DNA of 64,000 bases, taken from positions 1,052,013 through 1,116,012 of the forward strand of contig NZ_DS499577.1 of assembly GCF_000154465.1 (NCBI RefSeq). The letters are read 5' to 3'. The position numbers and the translations under genes were made by a program. Origin of the DNA: Alistipes putredinis DSM 17216 (GTDB lineage: Bacteria; Bacteroidota; Bacteroidia; Bacteroidales; Rikenellaceae). Position 1 is the first letter of the stretch, and every line of letters begins with the position of its first letter. The notes beneath the pieces were generated by a model that was given only the letters and a program-made list of their open reading frames with translations, ran no database searches and was not told the DNA's origin. Of the stretch, positions 16,517-23,373 are shown in pieces.

Positions 16517-17055
16517 TTCGGGTGTGATTTGATGTAGTTGATAGTTGCCGCGAGGTTTTCCGCGTTCCGTGCCTCGTCCTTGAAATCGCAGGGCTGCAAG
16601 TAGTACTCTTTGGCCTCGATGCCGTCGTATGCCGTCATATCCTGACCTTGATATACGACTTTCAGCTCGTCGATGCGTTGGAGCCGCAGCTCGGCATGAG
16701 GGCAAAAGTCGAATTTCGGCGAGCAGGTGATCCAATCGACGGGGAGATAGCATTTGATCGGGATCGTGCCGTTGGTTTCCACCTGTACGAACTTGCCCGC
16801 TCCGTTGCGTAGTCGATGGATCAGCGATTGCGTGATCTGCAACATCGGTTCTCCTCCTGTAATCACGACGTGCGAGGTCGGAAAATCGGCGATTTGCCGC
16901 ATGATCTCCTCTTCGGTGAGGTCTTGGTAGGGCTGATGCTCCGTATCGCAGAAATCGCATCGGAGATTGCATCCAGCAAGGCGAATAAAGATCGCCGGAG
17001 TGCCGGTATAGCGGCCCTCGCCTTGAATCGAGTAGAAAATTTCGTTTACTCTCAT
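16471..17055 (-). CDS. queE: 7-carboxy-7-deazaguanine synthase (radical SAM)
   Basis: 194 residues, ATG at 17053-17055. The opening NEIFYSIQGEGRYTGTPA and the cluster-binding LAGCNLRCDFCDTEH (CxxxCxxC-like, with 'CNLRCDFCD') are diagnostic of QueE. VITGGEPMLQ follows, as in other radical SAM enzymes. It converts 6-carboxytetrahydropterin to 7-carboxy-7-deazaguanine with SAM and a 4Fe-4S cluster. Start overlaps the queD stop by 4 bases. Confidence 0.93.
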   Translation of the reverse strand: MRVNEIFYSIQGEGRYTGTPAIFIRLAGCNLRCDFCDTEHQPYQDLTEEEIMRQIADFPTSHVVITGGEPMLQITQSLIHRLRNGAGKFVQVETNGTIPIKCYLPVDWITCSPKFDFCPHAELRLQRIDELKVVYQGQDMTAYDGIEAKEYYLQPCDFKDEARNAENLAATINYIKSHPKWKLSLQTQKILSVR

Positions 17056-17411
17056 AGTGCGCCCTCCTCGTCTTTGCTGGTGTCCGAGACATAGATTGCG
17101 ACGTTGCCCTCGCTTTCCTGCACCGTCGCCTTGTAGCATTCGGGAATCTGCTCGACGATCCATCGGGCAATGTTCTCGGCCGTCGGATTGAACGGCAGCA
17201 GCTTGTTGAAGTTACCGTGATCGAGGTAGCCGTGAATCTTGTCCTTGATCCGCTTGAAATCGCAGACCATTCCGTCGGCATTCAGTTTTTTTGCCTTGCA
17301 GAACACCGTTACGACCCAATTATGGCCGTGTAACTGCTGGCATTGGCTTTTGTAGGAGAGGGTCAGCCGATGGCTTCCCGCGATCTCCATTCTTTTTGAA
17401 ACGTAATACAT
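17052..17411 (-). CDS. queD: 6-carboxytetrahydropterin synthase
   Basis: 119 residues, ATG at 17409-17411. Zinc-binding His residues appear in GSHRLT and LHGHNWVVTV. The catalytic Cys is in KSQCQQLHGH. LDHGNFN and NPTAENIARWI complete the QueD/PTPS signature. It turns dihydroneopterin triphosphate from FolE into 6-carboxytetrahydropterin, the substrate of QueE. Two bases separate it from the transporter gene. Confidence 0.92.
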   Translation of the reverse strand: MYYVSKRMEIAGSHRLTLSYKSQCQQLHGHNWVVTVFCKAKKLNADGMVCDFKRIKDKIHGYLDHGNFNKLLPFNPTAENIARWIVEQIPECYKATVQESEGNVAIYVSDTSKDEEGAL

Positions 17412-17413
17412 TG

Positions 17414-18073
17414 CTATACTTCTTGATATTTGCGAGTTAAGAGGTAGAAAAACGGCGTGTCGCATAGAGCCAACCCCGCTTTGAGCAGGTATTGCCCGAT
17501 GACCATGCCGAGGACGAGCATCATGCCGCCCTCCTGCATGAACCATCCGAGACCGATGCCGAATGCGATTGAGATGTAAATCGCCGTGTCGATGATCTGT
17601 GAGGTCAGGGTCGATGCGTTGTTCCATATCCACCGCCGTTTGGGATTGCCGCTGAACCGATCTCGTATCTTGTGGAATATCCATACATCCCAGCTTTGGG
17701 AGCATAGATAGGCGACCAGCGACCCGAATACGAATACCGGCGTCTGACCGAGCAGCATCCGGTAGGCCCGTTGCATTTCCTCGTCATAGGCGGGGAGATA
17801 CATCGTCAGGATAATCAGGACGAGGGCGACAAGTTGGGCGGCAAAACCCCTGATGACGGCCTTGTTTGCCTCTTTCTTGCCCCATATCTCGCCGATGACA
17901 TCCGTACATAGGAAAGTCATGGCGTAGGTCAGAGCCGCGCCCGGAATGAGAATCGGAACCCCGCCGATATGGATGCCGGTATCGAGAACCTTGCTCGTGA
18001 CGACGTTCGCCACGATCAGGCATACTACGAATACGACATTCAGCGTGATGAGATTGGCGTTACTCCGTTTCAT
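17414..18073 (-). CDS. yhhQ: Queuosine-precursor transporter (YhhQ family)
   Basis: 219 residues from the ATG at 18071-18073. Six or so hydrophobic segments are visible (LNVVFVVCLIVANVV; PGAALTYAMTFLCTDVI; QLVALVLIILTMYL; TPVFVFGSLVAYLCSQSWDVWIF; IDTAIYISIAFGIGLGWF). The family hallmarks 'FLCTDVIGEIWGKKEA' and 'SQSWDVWIFHKI' are present. YhhQ proteins import preQ0/preQ1. In a cluster that already makes preQ0 it could supplement supply by salvage from the gut. The start overlaps queC by 14 bases. Confidence 0.88.
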   Translation of the reverse strand: MKRSNANLITLNVVFVVCLIVANVVTSKVLDTGIHIGGVPILIPGAALTYAMTFLCTDVIGEIWGKKEANKAVIRGFAAQLVALVLIILTMYLPAYDEEMQRAYRMLLGQTPVFVFGSLVAYLCSQSWDVWIFHKIRDRFSGNPKRRWIWNNASTLTSQIIDTAIYISIAFGIGLGWFMQEGGMMLVLGMVIGQYLLKAGLALCDTPFFYLLTRKYQEV

Positions 18074-18716
18074 ACTCCGTCGTATCTTCGATTTCGGCGT
18101 CTCGGAGGGCTTCCTTGCGCTCGACGCATGTCCCGCACTTGCCGCAATGCTTTTCGCCGCCCTTGTAGCAGGAGTAGGTCGTGGAGTAGTCGAGACCGAG
18201 CCGTTTGCCGATGCGGGCGATGTCGGATTTCCTGATGCCTGTATAGGGCGCGTCGATCTGTACCCCGATGTAGGTGCCGTGCCGCATGGCCTCCGACATG
18301 GAATGCACGAATCCCGCGCGGCAATCGGGATAGATCGCATGGTCGCCGCCGTGATTGGCGATGAGTACCTTGCTCAACTTTCTGCTTTCGGCAAGCCCGC
18401 AGGCCACAGAAAGCATGATGCCATTGCGGAACGGCACGACGGTCGATTTCATGTTTTCGGCCTCGTAGTGTCCCTCCGGCACGGCGTCCGCGCCCTCCAA
18501 AAGCGAGGATTTGAAATACTGACCGATGAATGCAAGCGGGATGATGATGTGTTCGATGCCGAGCTGCTGGCAATGCCGCGCGGCGCACTCGGCCTCGCGC
18601 TTATTGTGGTTGCTCCCATAGTCGAACGTTACGGCCAATGCGATTTCCTCGACCTTTTCATGCAGGAGGGTGATGCTATCCATGCCTCCCGATACGATGA
18701 TGACAGAATCTTTCAT
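18060..18716 (-). CDS. queC: 7-cyano-7-deazaguanine (preQ0) synthase
   Basis: 218 residues. N-terminal PP-loop VIIVSGGMDSITLL for ATP, FDYGSNHNKRE, VPFRNGIML, and a C-terminal zinc site CYKGGEKHCGKCGTCVERKEAL. It converts 7-carboxy-7-deazaguanine to the nitrile preQ0. It is a plain QueC with no fused amidotransferase (Gat-QueC) domain, so the likely modified base is preQ0 itself rather than archaeosine-type. No queF gene is visible. Thirty-one bases separate it from dpdA. Confidence 0.93.
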   Translation of the reverse strand: MKDSVIIVSGGMDSITLLHEKVEEIALAVTFDYGSNHNKREAECAARHCQQLGIEHIIIPLAFIGQYFKSSLLEGADAVPEGHYEAENMKSTVVPFRNGIMLSVACGLAESRKLSKVLIANHGGDHAIYPDCRAGFVHSMSEAMRHGTYIGVQIDAPYTGIRKSDIARIGKRLGLDYSTTYSCYKGGEKHCGKCGTCVERKEALRDAEIEDTTEYETE

Positions 18717-18747
18717 ATCCTTGTTGCTTTTTAAGTAAGAATCGGAA

Positions 18748-19809
18748 TTACAGGAATTTTTCGGCGTATCGGCTGAACTTGACCCACTCGTTGAAGTTGT
18801 TTACCGCGCCCTCTCTCGATTTGAGCCTGCATCCCTCTTTGCTCATCTGCTCCATCAATCCGGTGCGCGGGTTGAACTTGCAGATGTAGCCGCCGCGATT
18901 GCCGTAGAGCCATGCGGTGCTATCGACCGAATCGAACCGATACTTTTGCAGGTTGGCGACGGTGGTATATCCCAGCCCGTGAATCTTCGCCTTGTGCTTG
19001 TGGGCGGTGTTGATGAACCACGGAAACGCCGTCTCATAGACTTTGCGGGGAATTTCTTTCGTTACAATGCCTCCGATGGCGACATAGGGGTATTCCTCGC
19101 ACATCTTGACGAAATATTCCTTGCCTCGGTTCTTGTGCCATACGGGGATGGGCTTCTTGCCCGTCATCCTTTCGAGCTTGTGCCGCAACCGCTCGACCTC
19201 CGCCAGCCCGACGACGCTGTCAATATCCAACTCGAAAAAGAGTTTTACGTCGAAGCGGTTGATGAAGTCGGCATACTCCGATACATAGGCATCCCAATCA
19301 CAGCCGCCCTTGTGGGAACCGGCCATGAACGTATAAGCCCCGCTATCGAGCAGGAATGACCCGAAATGCCTGACGAGAGGCATGAAATCCTCGTTCTTCC
19401 GCAGGTAGTAGTAGCTTTCGAGGACATTGATACCTGATAGGGTGCTATCCCCGTCCCCGACGAAGAAGTCCGCTCCGTAGATGGATTCCCGCATTATTTT
19501 GTCCTTGTCGCCCGCGAGAAAGCTGTTCATCGCTTCGATGACTTCTTTGCGGCTGTTGGGCGATGCACAGTAAACTTTCATAACCTTTTGCCAAAATTCG
19601 CGGAGGTTGCCTGAAATTCCTCCGGCAAGAAATATCCTCATAGCATCCTTGTTAATCTCTTTAAGAGGTATTCTATTCAAATACTCTGAAATACAGGTCG
19701 TTAAATACCCCCCCCCGAATTTGCCGAGACGCTCGCCGATCCAGCTCTCATACAAGCGGATCAGGATTATGCCCGGATAGGGATTGTTGCCTGCGAGATG
19801 GATTTTCAT
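18748..19809 (-). CDS. dpdA: DpdA-like DNA guanine transglycosylase
   Basis: 353 residues from the ATG at 19807-19809, overlapping the ParB-like stop by 1-4 bases. Queuine TGT-like features: LLDSGAYTF at 153-161 (TGT DSGGF position), FELDIDS about 192-198, PVWHKNRG, VAIGGIV, KIHGLGYT and FDSVDSTAWLYGNRGG. In phage and bacterial Dpd systems this family exchanges guanine in DNA for a 7-deazaguanine, here most likely preQ0 from the neighbouring genes. Odd points: a second start-like MRIFLAG at residue 57, and a G9 tract (codons for Gly32-34) followed by an AT-rich stretch, so the N-terminus could vary. A tRNA transglycosylase role is less likely given the neighbours. Confidence 0.85.
   Translation of the reverse strand: MKIHLAGNNPYPGIILIRLYESWIGERLGKFGGGYLTTCISEYLNRIPLKEINKDAMRIFLAGGISGNLREFWQKVMKVYCASPNSRKEVIEAMNSFLAGDKDKIMRESIYGADFFVGDGDSTLSGINVLESYYYLRKNEDFMPLVRHFGSFLLDSGAYTFMAGSHKGGCDWDAYVSEYADFINRFDVKLFFELDIDSVVGLAEVERLRHKLERMTGKKPIPVWHKNRGKEYFVKMCEEYPYVAIGGIVTKEIPRKVYETAFPWFINTAHKHKAKIHGLGYTTVANLQKYRFDSVDSTAWLYGNRGGYICKFNPRTGLMEQMSKEGCRLKSREGAVNNFNEWVKFSRYAEKFL
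19708..19716 (-). repeat. Poly-G(9) tract inside dpdA
   Basis: Nine consecutive C on the plus strand (G on the coding strand) encode Gly32-34 of the dpdA product. Gain or loss of one base would put the upstream start out of frame while leaving the internal MRIFLAG start (residue 57) usable. One of three G9 tracts in the prophage. Confidence 0.8.
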
Positions 19810-20423
19810 CACTTGATCTTGATGCCCTCGAACTCGCCCATGAGCGTTGCCTCGATACGGGATTTGATCTCCTCCTTTTGGTCGGCATACTCATCGGGAA
19901 TCGAGACGGTGATCTTCTCGCCCTTGTCTTTCTCGGCCTCCTTGTCAAGCTTGTCGAAAAAGCTATCTACGTCGATCTCGCTTTCATTCATCGGCAGATC
20001 GAGGCCCCATGCGGCCAAAGCATCGGCGTCCCATTCGTTCGCCAGCATCGACCACTCCCACCGACCGAAGCCGGAGTTATCGAGAATCGTGTAGGCTTTC
20101 AGCTTTTCGATGGATGTTTCTTTCGGGATGATGACGCACGGGGCATCCTTGTAGCCGAGGTCGAGCATGGCTCGATAGCGCATATTGCCGCCGATGATGA
20201 TATACTTGCCGTTGTCGAGCGGATATACCAGCAGCATACGGTATTTCATCAGTTCGGGGTATGCCTGAATATCCTTTTTCAGGAGGTCGAGCTTCGTCTC
20301 CAATATCTCGCGGGGATTCGCGGGGAGGCCGTCGAGCTGACCCTCGTTCAGCTCCAACCGATCCAATTCCAGCGAGACGAAATCGGCGTCGATGGCTTTC
20401 AGAGGCTTGTTCTCTTTACTCAT
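19809..20423 (-). CDS. ParB N-terminal-domain protein (possible DpdB-like partner)
   Basis: 204 residues. The ParB/sulfiredoxin-fold core is clear: YIIIGGNMRYRAMLDLGYKDAPCVII, preceded by LLVYPLDNG. The C-terminal part has GFGRWEWSMLANEWDADALAAWGL and a charged helix. No DNA-binding HTH of chromosomal ParB is seen. The gene overlaps dpdA. In bacterial Dpd clusters, DpdB is a ParB-related ATPase needed with DpdA for base insertion, so I infer a partner role. Similar ParB-like proteins also accompany phage methyltransferases, so this is not proven. First gene behind the promoter at 20451-20480. Confidence 0.7.
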   Translation of the reverse strand: MSKENKPLKAIDADFVSLELDRLELNEGQLDGLPANPREILETKLDLLKKDIQAYPELMKYRMLLVYPLDNGKYIIIGGNMRYRAMLDLGYKDAPCVIIPKETSIEKLKAYTILDNSGFGRWEWSMLANEWDADALAAWGLDLPMNESEIDVDSFFDKLDKEAEKDKGEKITVSIPDEYADQKEEIKSRIEATLMGEFEGIKIK

Positions 20424-20450
20424 AACTGTTCATTTTTAAGATAGATACCA

Positions 20451-20480
20451 CAAAGGTATAAAAATAGTACCTAATAGGTA
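20451..20480 (-). promoter_or_regulatory. Promoter with perfect TACCTA-A-TAGGTA palindrome for the dpdA/que operon
   Basis: On the minus strand TACCTTTG (20451-20458) matches the -7 consensus. Nine bases upstream lies a perfect 13-base palindrome (20468-20480). It precedes the ParB-like gene by about 28 bases and probably drives the whole DNA-modification and packaging block. The sequence from palindrome to -7 is almost the same as at 36957-36983. Confidence 0.7.
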
Positions 20481-20504
20481 GCTATTAAGGCAAAAAAATA
20501 AAGT

Positions 20505-20852
20505 TTACTTCAAATAAGCGTCGATTTCGGCCATGAACTCGTCAAAAGAGCGGCAGATGACATACTTGTATCCGGCCCATTCCGCCCGCTCCTGCCATGC
20601 CTTTTGCGATGGCTGTTGTCGGCCCGTCGGGGTCTTCATCTCAATACATAAGCCGTGAAACCGCTTTGCCGGGAACAGGAGCAGGAGGTCGGCGACGCCT
20701 TTCATCGTTCCCTCCGCTTTCATGATCGCCGCCTCGGATCGAAGCCGTGCCCCGCCGTTCGGGACGGCGAAGAGGAGCAAGGCAAGCTGCGGGTATTTCA
20801 TTCGGAACCAACGGACGCAGGTCTGCTGGATGATGCTTTCCTGATGCCTCAT
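20505..20852 (-). CDS. VRR-NUC domain nuclease
   Basis: 115 residues. The whole protein is a minimal VRR-NUC (PD-(D/E)xK) module: FAVPNGGARLRSEAAIMKAEGTMKGVADLLLLFP gives the conserved N-G-G...G..kGv.D core (catalytic Asp), IEMKTPTGRQQPSQKAWQ gives the E-x-K and the Q-x-W. Stand-alone phage VRR-NUC proteins cut branched or flap DNA in recombination or packaging. It ends 81 bases before the ParB-like gene and its promoter. Confidence 0.85.
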   Translation of the reverse strand: MRHQESIIQQTCVRWFRMKYPQLALLLFAVPNGGARLRSEAAIMKAEGTMKGVADLLLLFPAKRFHGLCIEMKTPTGRQQPSQKAWQERAEWAGYKYVICRSFDEFMAEIDAYLK

Positions 20853-20853
20853 A

Positions 20854-21525
20854 TCAATACCGAAAATCCGTGAAATGGATGATGACGCCGTGAAAAACTT
20901 TATCCCCTTTCGGGTGTCGGCCGAAGAACCACTCTTTGAAGTCGGTTGTATTCAGTCCGTCGTTTTTGGCGATTTCATAGCAGTCCGCGTCGATCCATTC
21001 TCGACCGTCGATGCGGGCCGTGATCGTATCGTTTTCGCTATGATAATGCAGCTCTATCCGCTGAATGCCGATAGGCTGGTCGAGGCTGGCAATCTCTACC
21101 TGCGGCGAGTTGTACGGACGTCCCGACCATTGGCGGATCGAGAGGCAATAGCCGCCCCGTTGCATCTTCTCCGCGATGGCGTTCCATTGGTCGAAATTGC
21201 CTCGGATGGTATGCAACTTACAGCCTGATGCGAGCTTTTCCTTGAAGCCAGTCGGCTGGCCTTTCCGGCTATGCGTCGTCGGGAACACCCGCGACAAGGT
21301 GATGACGATTTTCTTCTTTTCCATTTTTCGTGGTGTCGTTTGTTCCAAATGGAGGAAATTCGGGCATGTTTCGGTATCCATATCGAAGCATGCCATAATA
21401 AACGGAGCGGGCGGCAATTTACGCCGCTCCCATGCGCGGAAGAGATGATACCTCCGGCATTGGTCGCTCAACAGGCAGCAATAGCCGCTGCAATGAGCTA
21501 TGTCTTTATTGTAGGTTGTTTCCAT
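20854..21525 (-). CDS. Cys-rich module plus ASCH-like domain protein
   Basis: 223 residues in two parts. Residues 1 to about 60 carry a Cys/His pattern (CSGYCCLLSDQCRRYHLF, then CFDMDTETCPNF) that may bind zinc. From about residue 68 (MEKKKIVITLSRVFP) comes a domain with KLHTIRGNFDQW, LSIRQWSGRPYNSPQ and a closing AKNDGLNTTDFKEWFFG, a layout like ASCH/PUA-type domains of phages. ASCH domains bind RNA or modified nucleosides, so a link to modified DNA is possible but unproven. The second part could also be translated alone from the internal Met. Confidence 0.6.
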   Translation of the reverse strand: METTYNKDIAHCSGYCCLLSDQCRRYHLFRAWERRKLPPAPFIMACFDMDTETCPNFLHLEQTTPRKMEKKKIVITLSRVFPTTHSRKGQPTGFKEKLASGCKLHTIRGNFDQWNAIAEKMQRGGYCLSIRQWSGRPYNSPQVEIASLDQPIGIQRIELHYHSENDTITARIDGREWIDADCYEIAKNDGLNTTDFKEWFFGRHPKGDKVFHGVIIHFTDFRY

Positions 21526-21588
21526 GATTCAAAACTTATTGCTATTTCGCGCGGAAATGCGGGTATTTTACATTATCTACTGTCGGCC

Positions 21589-21774
21589 TTAATGGTAATT
21601 GCGTCGCATCGGATTCGAGCGTATTCGCTGCCAAAACGACCTCTTCGGATAACCTTTGCAGGGACGGCGGGTTTCGATATAACCCCATCCGCATCGTGGG
21701 CGTTGATATTCCCATGAGATCAAGGAATTTATGACCCGCTCCAAATCCATGAATACCTCTGCCAGCCCTACCAT
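21589..21774 (-). CDS. Hypothetical small basic protein
   Basis: 61 residues (MVGLAEVFMDLERVINSLI...), whose ATG overlaps the end of the gene before it by 7 bases. N-terminal helix, then a basic, Trp/Arg-rich tail. A longer overlapping frame on the same strand (to 21862) has poor protein character and is rejected. No family known. Confidence 0.5.
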   Translation of the reverse strand: MVGLAEVFMDLERVINSLISWEYQRPRCGWGYIETRRPCKGYPKRSFWQRIRSNPMRRNYH

Positions 21775-21980
21775 GATGCGTCCTCCTCGAATATATTTCG
21801 TTGTTCGGGTTGCTTGGTCGCCGGAGTGCCGAGCGCGTCATGCACCCGCGCGATCTCGGCATCGACTTCCCGCTCGACCGCCTTGCTCTGATTGAGCGCT
21901 GTTTTCGACCGAGTGCGGAAATACTCCTTTTGCAGCTTCCGCATGAGGGCTACTTTGTCGAAGAATTGCCGCGCGTTCAT
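21768..21980 (-). CDS. Hypothetical helical protein
   Basis: 70 residues (MNARQFFDKVALMRKLQKEYF...). Entirely helical and charged, likely an antiparallel coiled coil, similar in style to small phage proteins that associate with recombination or modification enzymes. Overlaps its neighbours by a few bases on both sides, so it is embedded in an operon. Function unknown. Confidence 0.6.
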   Translation of the reverse strand: MNARQFFDKVALMRKLQKEYFRTRSKTALNQSKAVEREVDAEIARVHDALGTPATKQPEQRNIFEEDASW

Positions 21981-22402
21981 TTCTCGGAGATTTTATAGGC
22001 ATCGACAATCGGGGTCTTGACGATGGAGGCAACCTCGTAATCCGATACCGTGCCTTTCATGCCCTCGGCGAGGTTCTTGGCGGCCTGATTCAGGTCGAAT
22101 GCCTGCACGAGGATATAGATCGCTTTTTTGCGCTCTGCGCCCGTATTCTCGTCGAGCGTGATGAGGTTGATTTTGGCTTTATAGAAGTGATCGCCGTCTT
22201 CATCCCAAAAGATTTCCGAGATGTTGCTGCGCTTGACGGCTGACACCGAGAATGCTCCCGATGTATAGGGCATCATCTCGTTGGTGATGCGGGCCTCTGC
22301 CTCCGTGAATGAGAGGGCATCGACCAAATACGGCTCTGTGATGGTTTTCAGAGAACCGTTCTCTCTCGTCTTTTCATAACGAACTTTTGTTGTAAACCAC
22401 AT
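21977..22402 (-). CDS. DUF4494 family phage protein
   Basis: 141 residues matching DUF4494 throughout: WFTTKVRYEKTRENGSLKTITEPYLVDALSFTEAEARI at the N-terminus, then PYTSGAFSVSAVKRSNISEIF, and KINLITLDENTG. This family is frequent in Bacteroidetes phages and prophages. Its role is not established. Conservation and position in the early region suggest DNA metabolism or host takeover. Confidence 0.85.
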   Translation of the reverse strand: MWFTTKVRYEKTRENGSLKTITEPYLVDALSFTEAEARITNEMMPYTSGAFSVSAVKRSNISEIFWDEDGDHFYKAKINLITLDENTGAERKKAIYILVQAFDLNQAAKNLAEGMKGTVSDYEVASIVKTPIVDAYKISEK

Positions 22403-22420
22403 GATGATAGATGTTTTGAG

Positions 22421-22705
22421 TTAGAATTTCGGGGTGTCTTTGGTTATGCGGCGCAAAGCGCGGATCGCATTGTCTATCGTCTGACCGACGACAAAGGGAT
22501 GCGGCGGCCTCCCGTTCCCGCCGCGCCTCCATTTTTGGTAATGATGTAGTGCTCGTAGGGTTTCCACGGCCGACATATGATCCTCTTTGAATTTGCAGAG
22601 GTCGTCGCATCGGTATTGATTCAGAGTGATGATGCAATGTCCGTAGCCGTTTGCATCTTCATTCTTGAAAAAGGCGCATTCGCCGCATTTGCAGGGTCTC
22701 GTCAT
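22421..22705 (-). CDS. Small zinc-finger-like protein
   Basis: 94 residues. The N-terminus has CKCGECAFFK and CIITLNQYRCDDLCKF, six Cys likely to form a treble-clef or zinc ribbon. The C-terminal half is basic (HHYQKWRRGGNGRPPHP) then helical. Unknown function; nucleic acid binding is plausible. Confidence 0.6.
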   Translation of the reverse strand: MTRPCKCGECAFFKNEDANGYGHCIITLNQYRCDDLCKFKEDHMSAVETLRALHHYQKWRRGGNGRPPHPFVVGQTIDNAIRALRRITKDTPKF

Positions 22706-22724
22706 GTTTTATTCGTTTTGTGAG

Positions 22725-22901
22725 TTATTCATTATCTTCATCTTCAATTTCTCCCGTAGGCTCTCGGATGAATCCGATTTGCCGGATTTCGGGGCCGCTG
22801 ACATCTTCAAAGATTACGACGGCAATATCTCCGTCAGTCTTGCATCCAACCAGCCGACATCCGGACGGGATGCAGACCTGAATCTCATAGGTGCGTTTCA
22901 T
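22725..22901 (-). CDS. Hypothetical small protein
   Basis: 58 residues read from ATG (22899-22901) to TAA (22725-22727): MKRTYEIQVCIPSGCRLVG..., beta-prone first half and acidic end (IEDEDNE). It overlaps the 3' end of the methyltransferase-like gene by 17 bases and fills an otherwise empty gap, which supports it. No known family. Confidence 0.6.
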   Translation of the reverse strand: MKRTYEIQVCIPSGCRLVGCKTDGDIAVVIFEDVSGPEIRQIGFIREPTGEIEDEDNE

Positions 22902-23373
22902 TCGATTTCTCGTTTTTTAAGAAACACATCCATATCGTTTTGCCGCCTTTGCCGGACGTATGCCCGAATAGGGGCTTTTGTCCGATGATCTCGATGATCC
23001 GCGCGGTGGGTATCTGCTGCTCATTCCATTTGAAGATGAGCGTTCCGTTCGGTTTGAGAACACGCATACATTCTTCGAATCCTTGCCGGATGTCATCCTC
23101 CCATGAGGGGAGGAGGCGACCGTATTTTTTCGCCAGCCATGACGATTCGCCGAGGTTATTCAGATGCGGAGGATCGAACAGGACGAGATAGAACGAATTA
23201 TCGGGAAACGGCATCTTGCGGAAGTCCCCGACGACATCGGGCCTGATCTCCAATCTGCGCCCATCGCAAAGGGTATGTTCCTCGCTGCGGCAGTCCATGA
23301 AGACCGTATCGGGGTTGTCTTTGTCGAACCAGCACATCCGACTGCCGCAGCAAGCATCCAAAATCTTTTTCAT
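22885..23373 (-). CDS. Class I SAM-dependent methyltransferase (small)
   Basis: 162 residues from the ATG at 23371-23373, which overlaps the upstream methyltransferase stop by 4 bases (ATGA). It opens with MKKILDACCGSRM (motif I), has LVLFDPPHLNN as motif IV, CMRVLKPNGTLIFKWNE as motif VI-like strand, and a C-terminal GKGGKTIWMCFLK. DPPH in place of DPPY is seen in several phage MTases acting on nucleic acid bases. The target is unknown. Coupling with the next MTase gene suggests a joint role in DNA modification. Confidence 0.75.
   Translation of the reverse strand: MKKILDACCGSRMCWFDKDNPDTVFMDCRSEEHTLCDGRRLEIRPDVVGDFRKMPFPDNSFYLVLFDPPHLNNLGESSWLAKKYGRLLPSWEDDIRQGFEECMRVLKPNGTLIFKWNEQQIPTARIIEIIGQKPLFGHTSGKGGKTIWMCFLKNEKSNETHL

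Noticed and set aside
15926..17281. An in-frame N-terminal extension of folE covering the queE and queD region.
   Set aside because: The extra residues are the wrong frame of queE and queD and have no protein-like features; the ATG at 16514-16516 fits the family start.
16471..18716. The que genes as a host queuosine tRNA operon.
   Set aside because: They sit between phage dpdA and terminase on one strand with overlaps, so phage DNA modification is more likely. A tRNA role is not fully excluded.
15926..20423. A full bacterial Dpd restriction system.
   Set aside because: Only DpdA and a ParB-like protein are present; no DpdC-K type genes are visible, so it is a modification set only.
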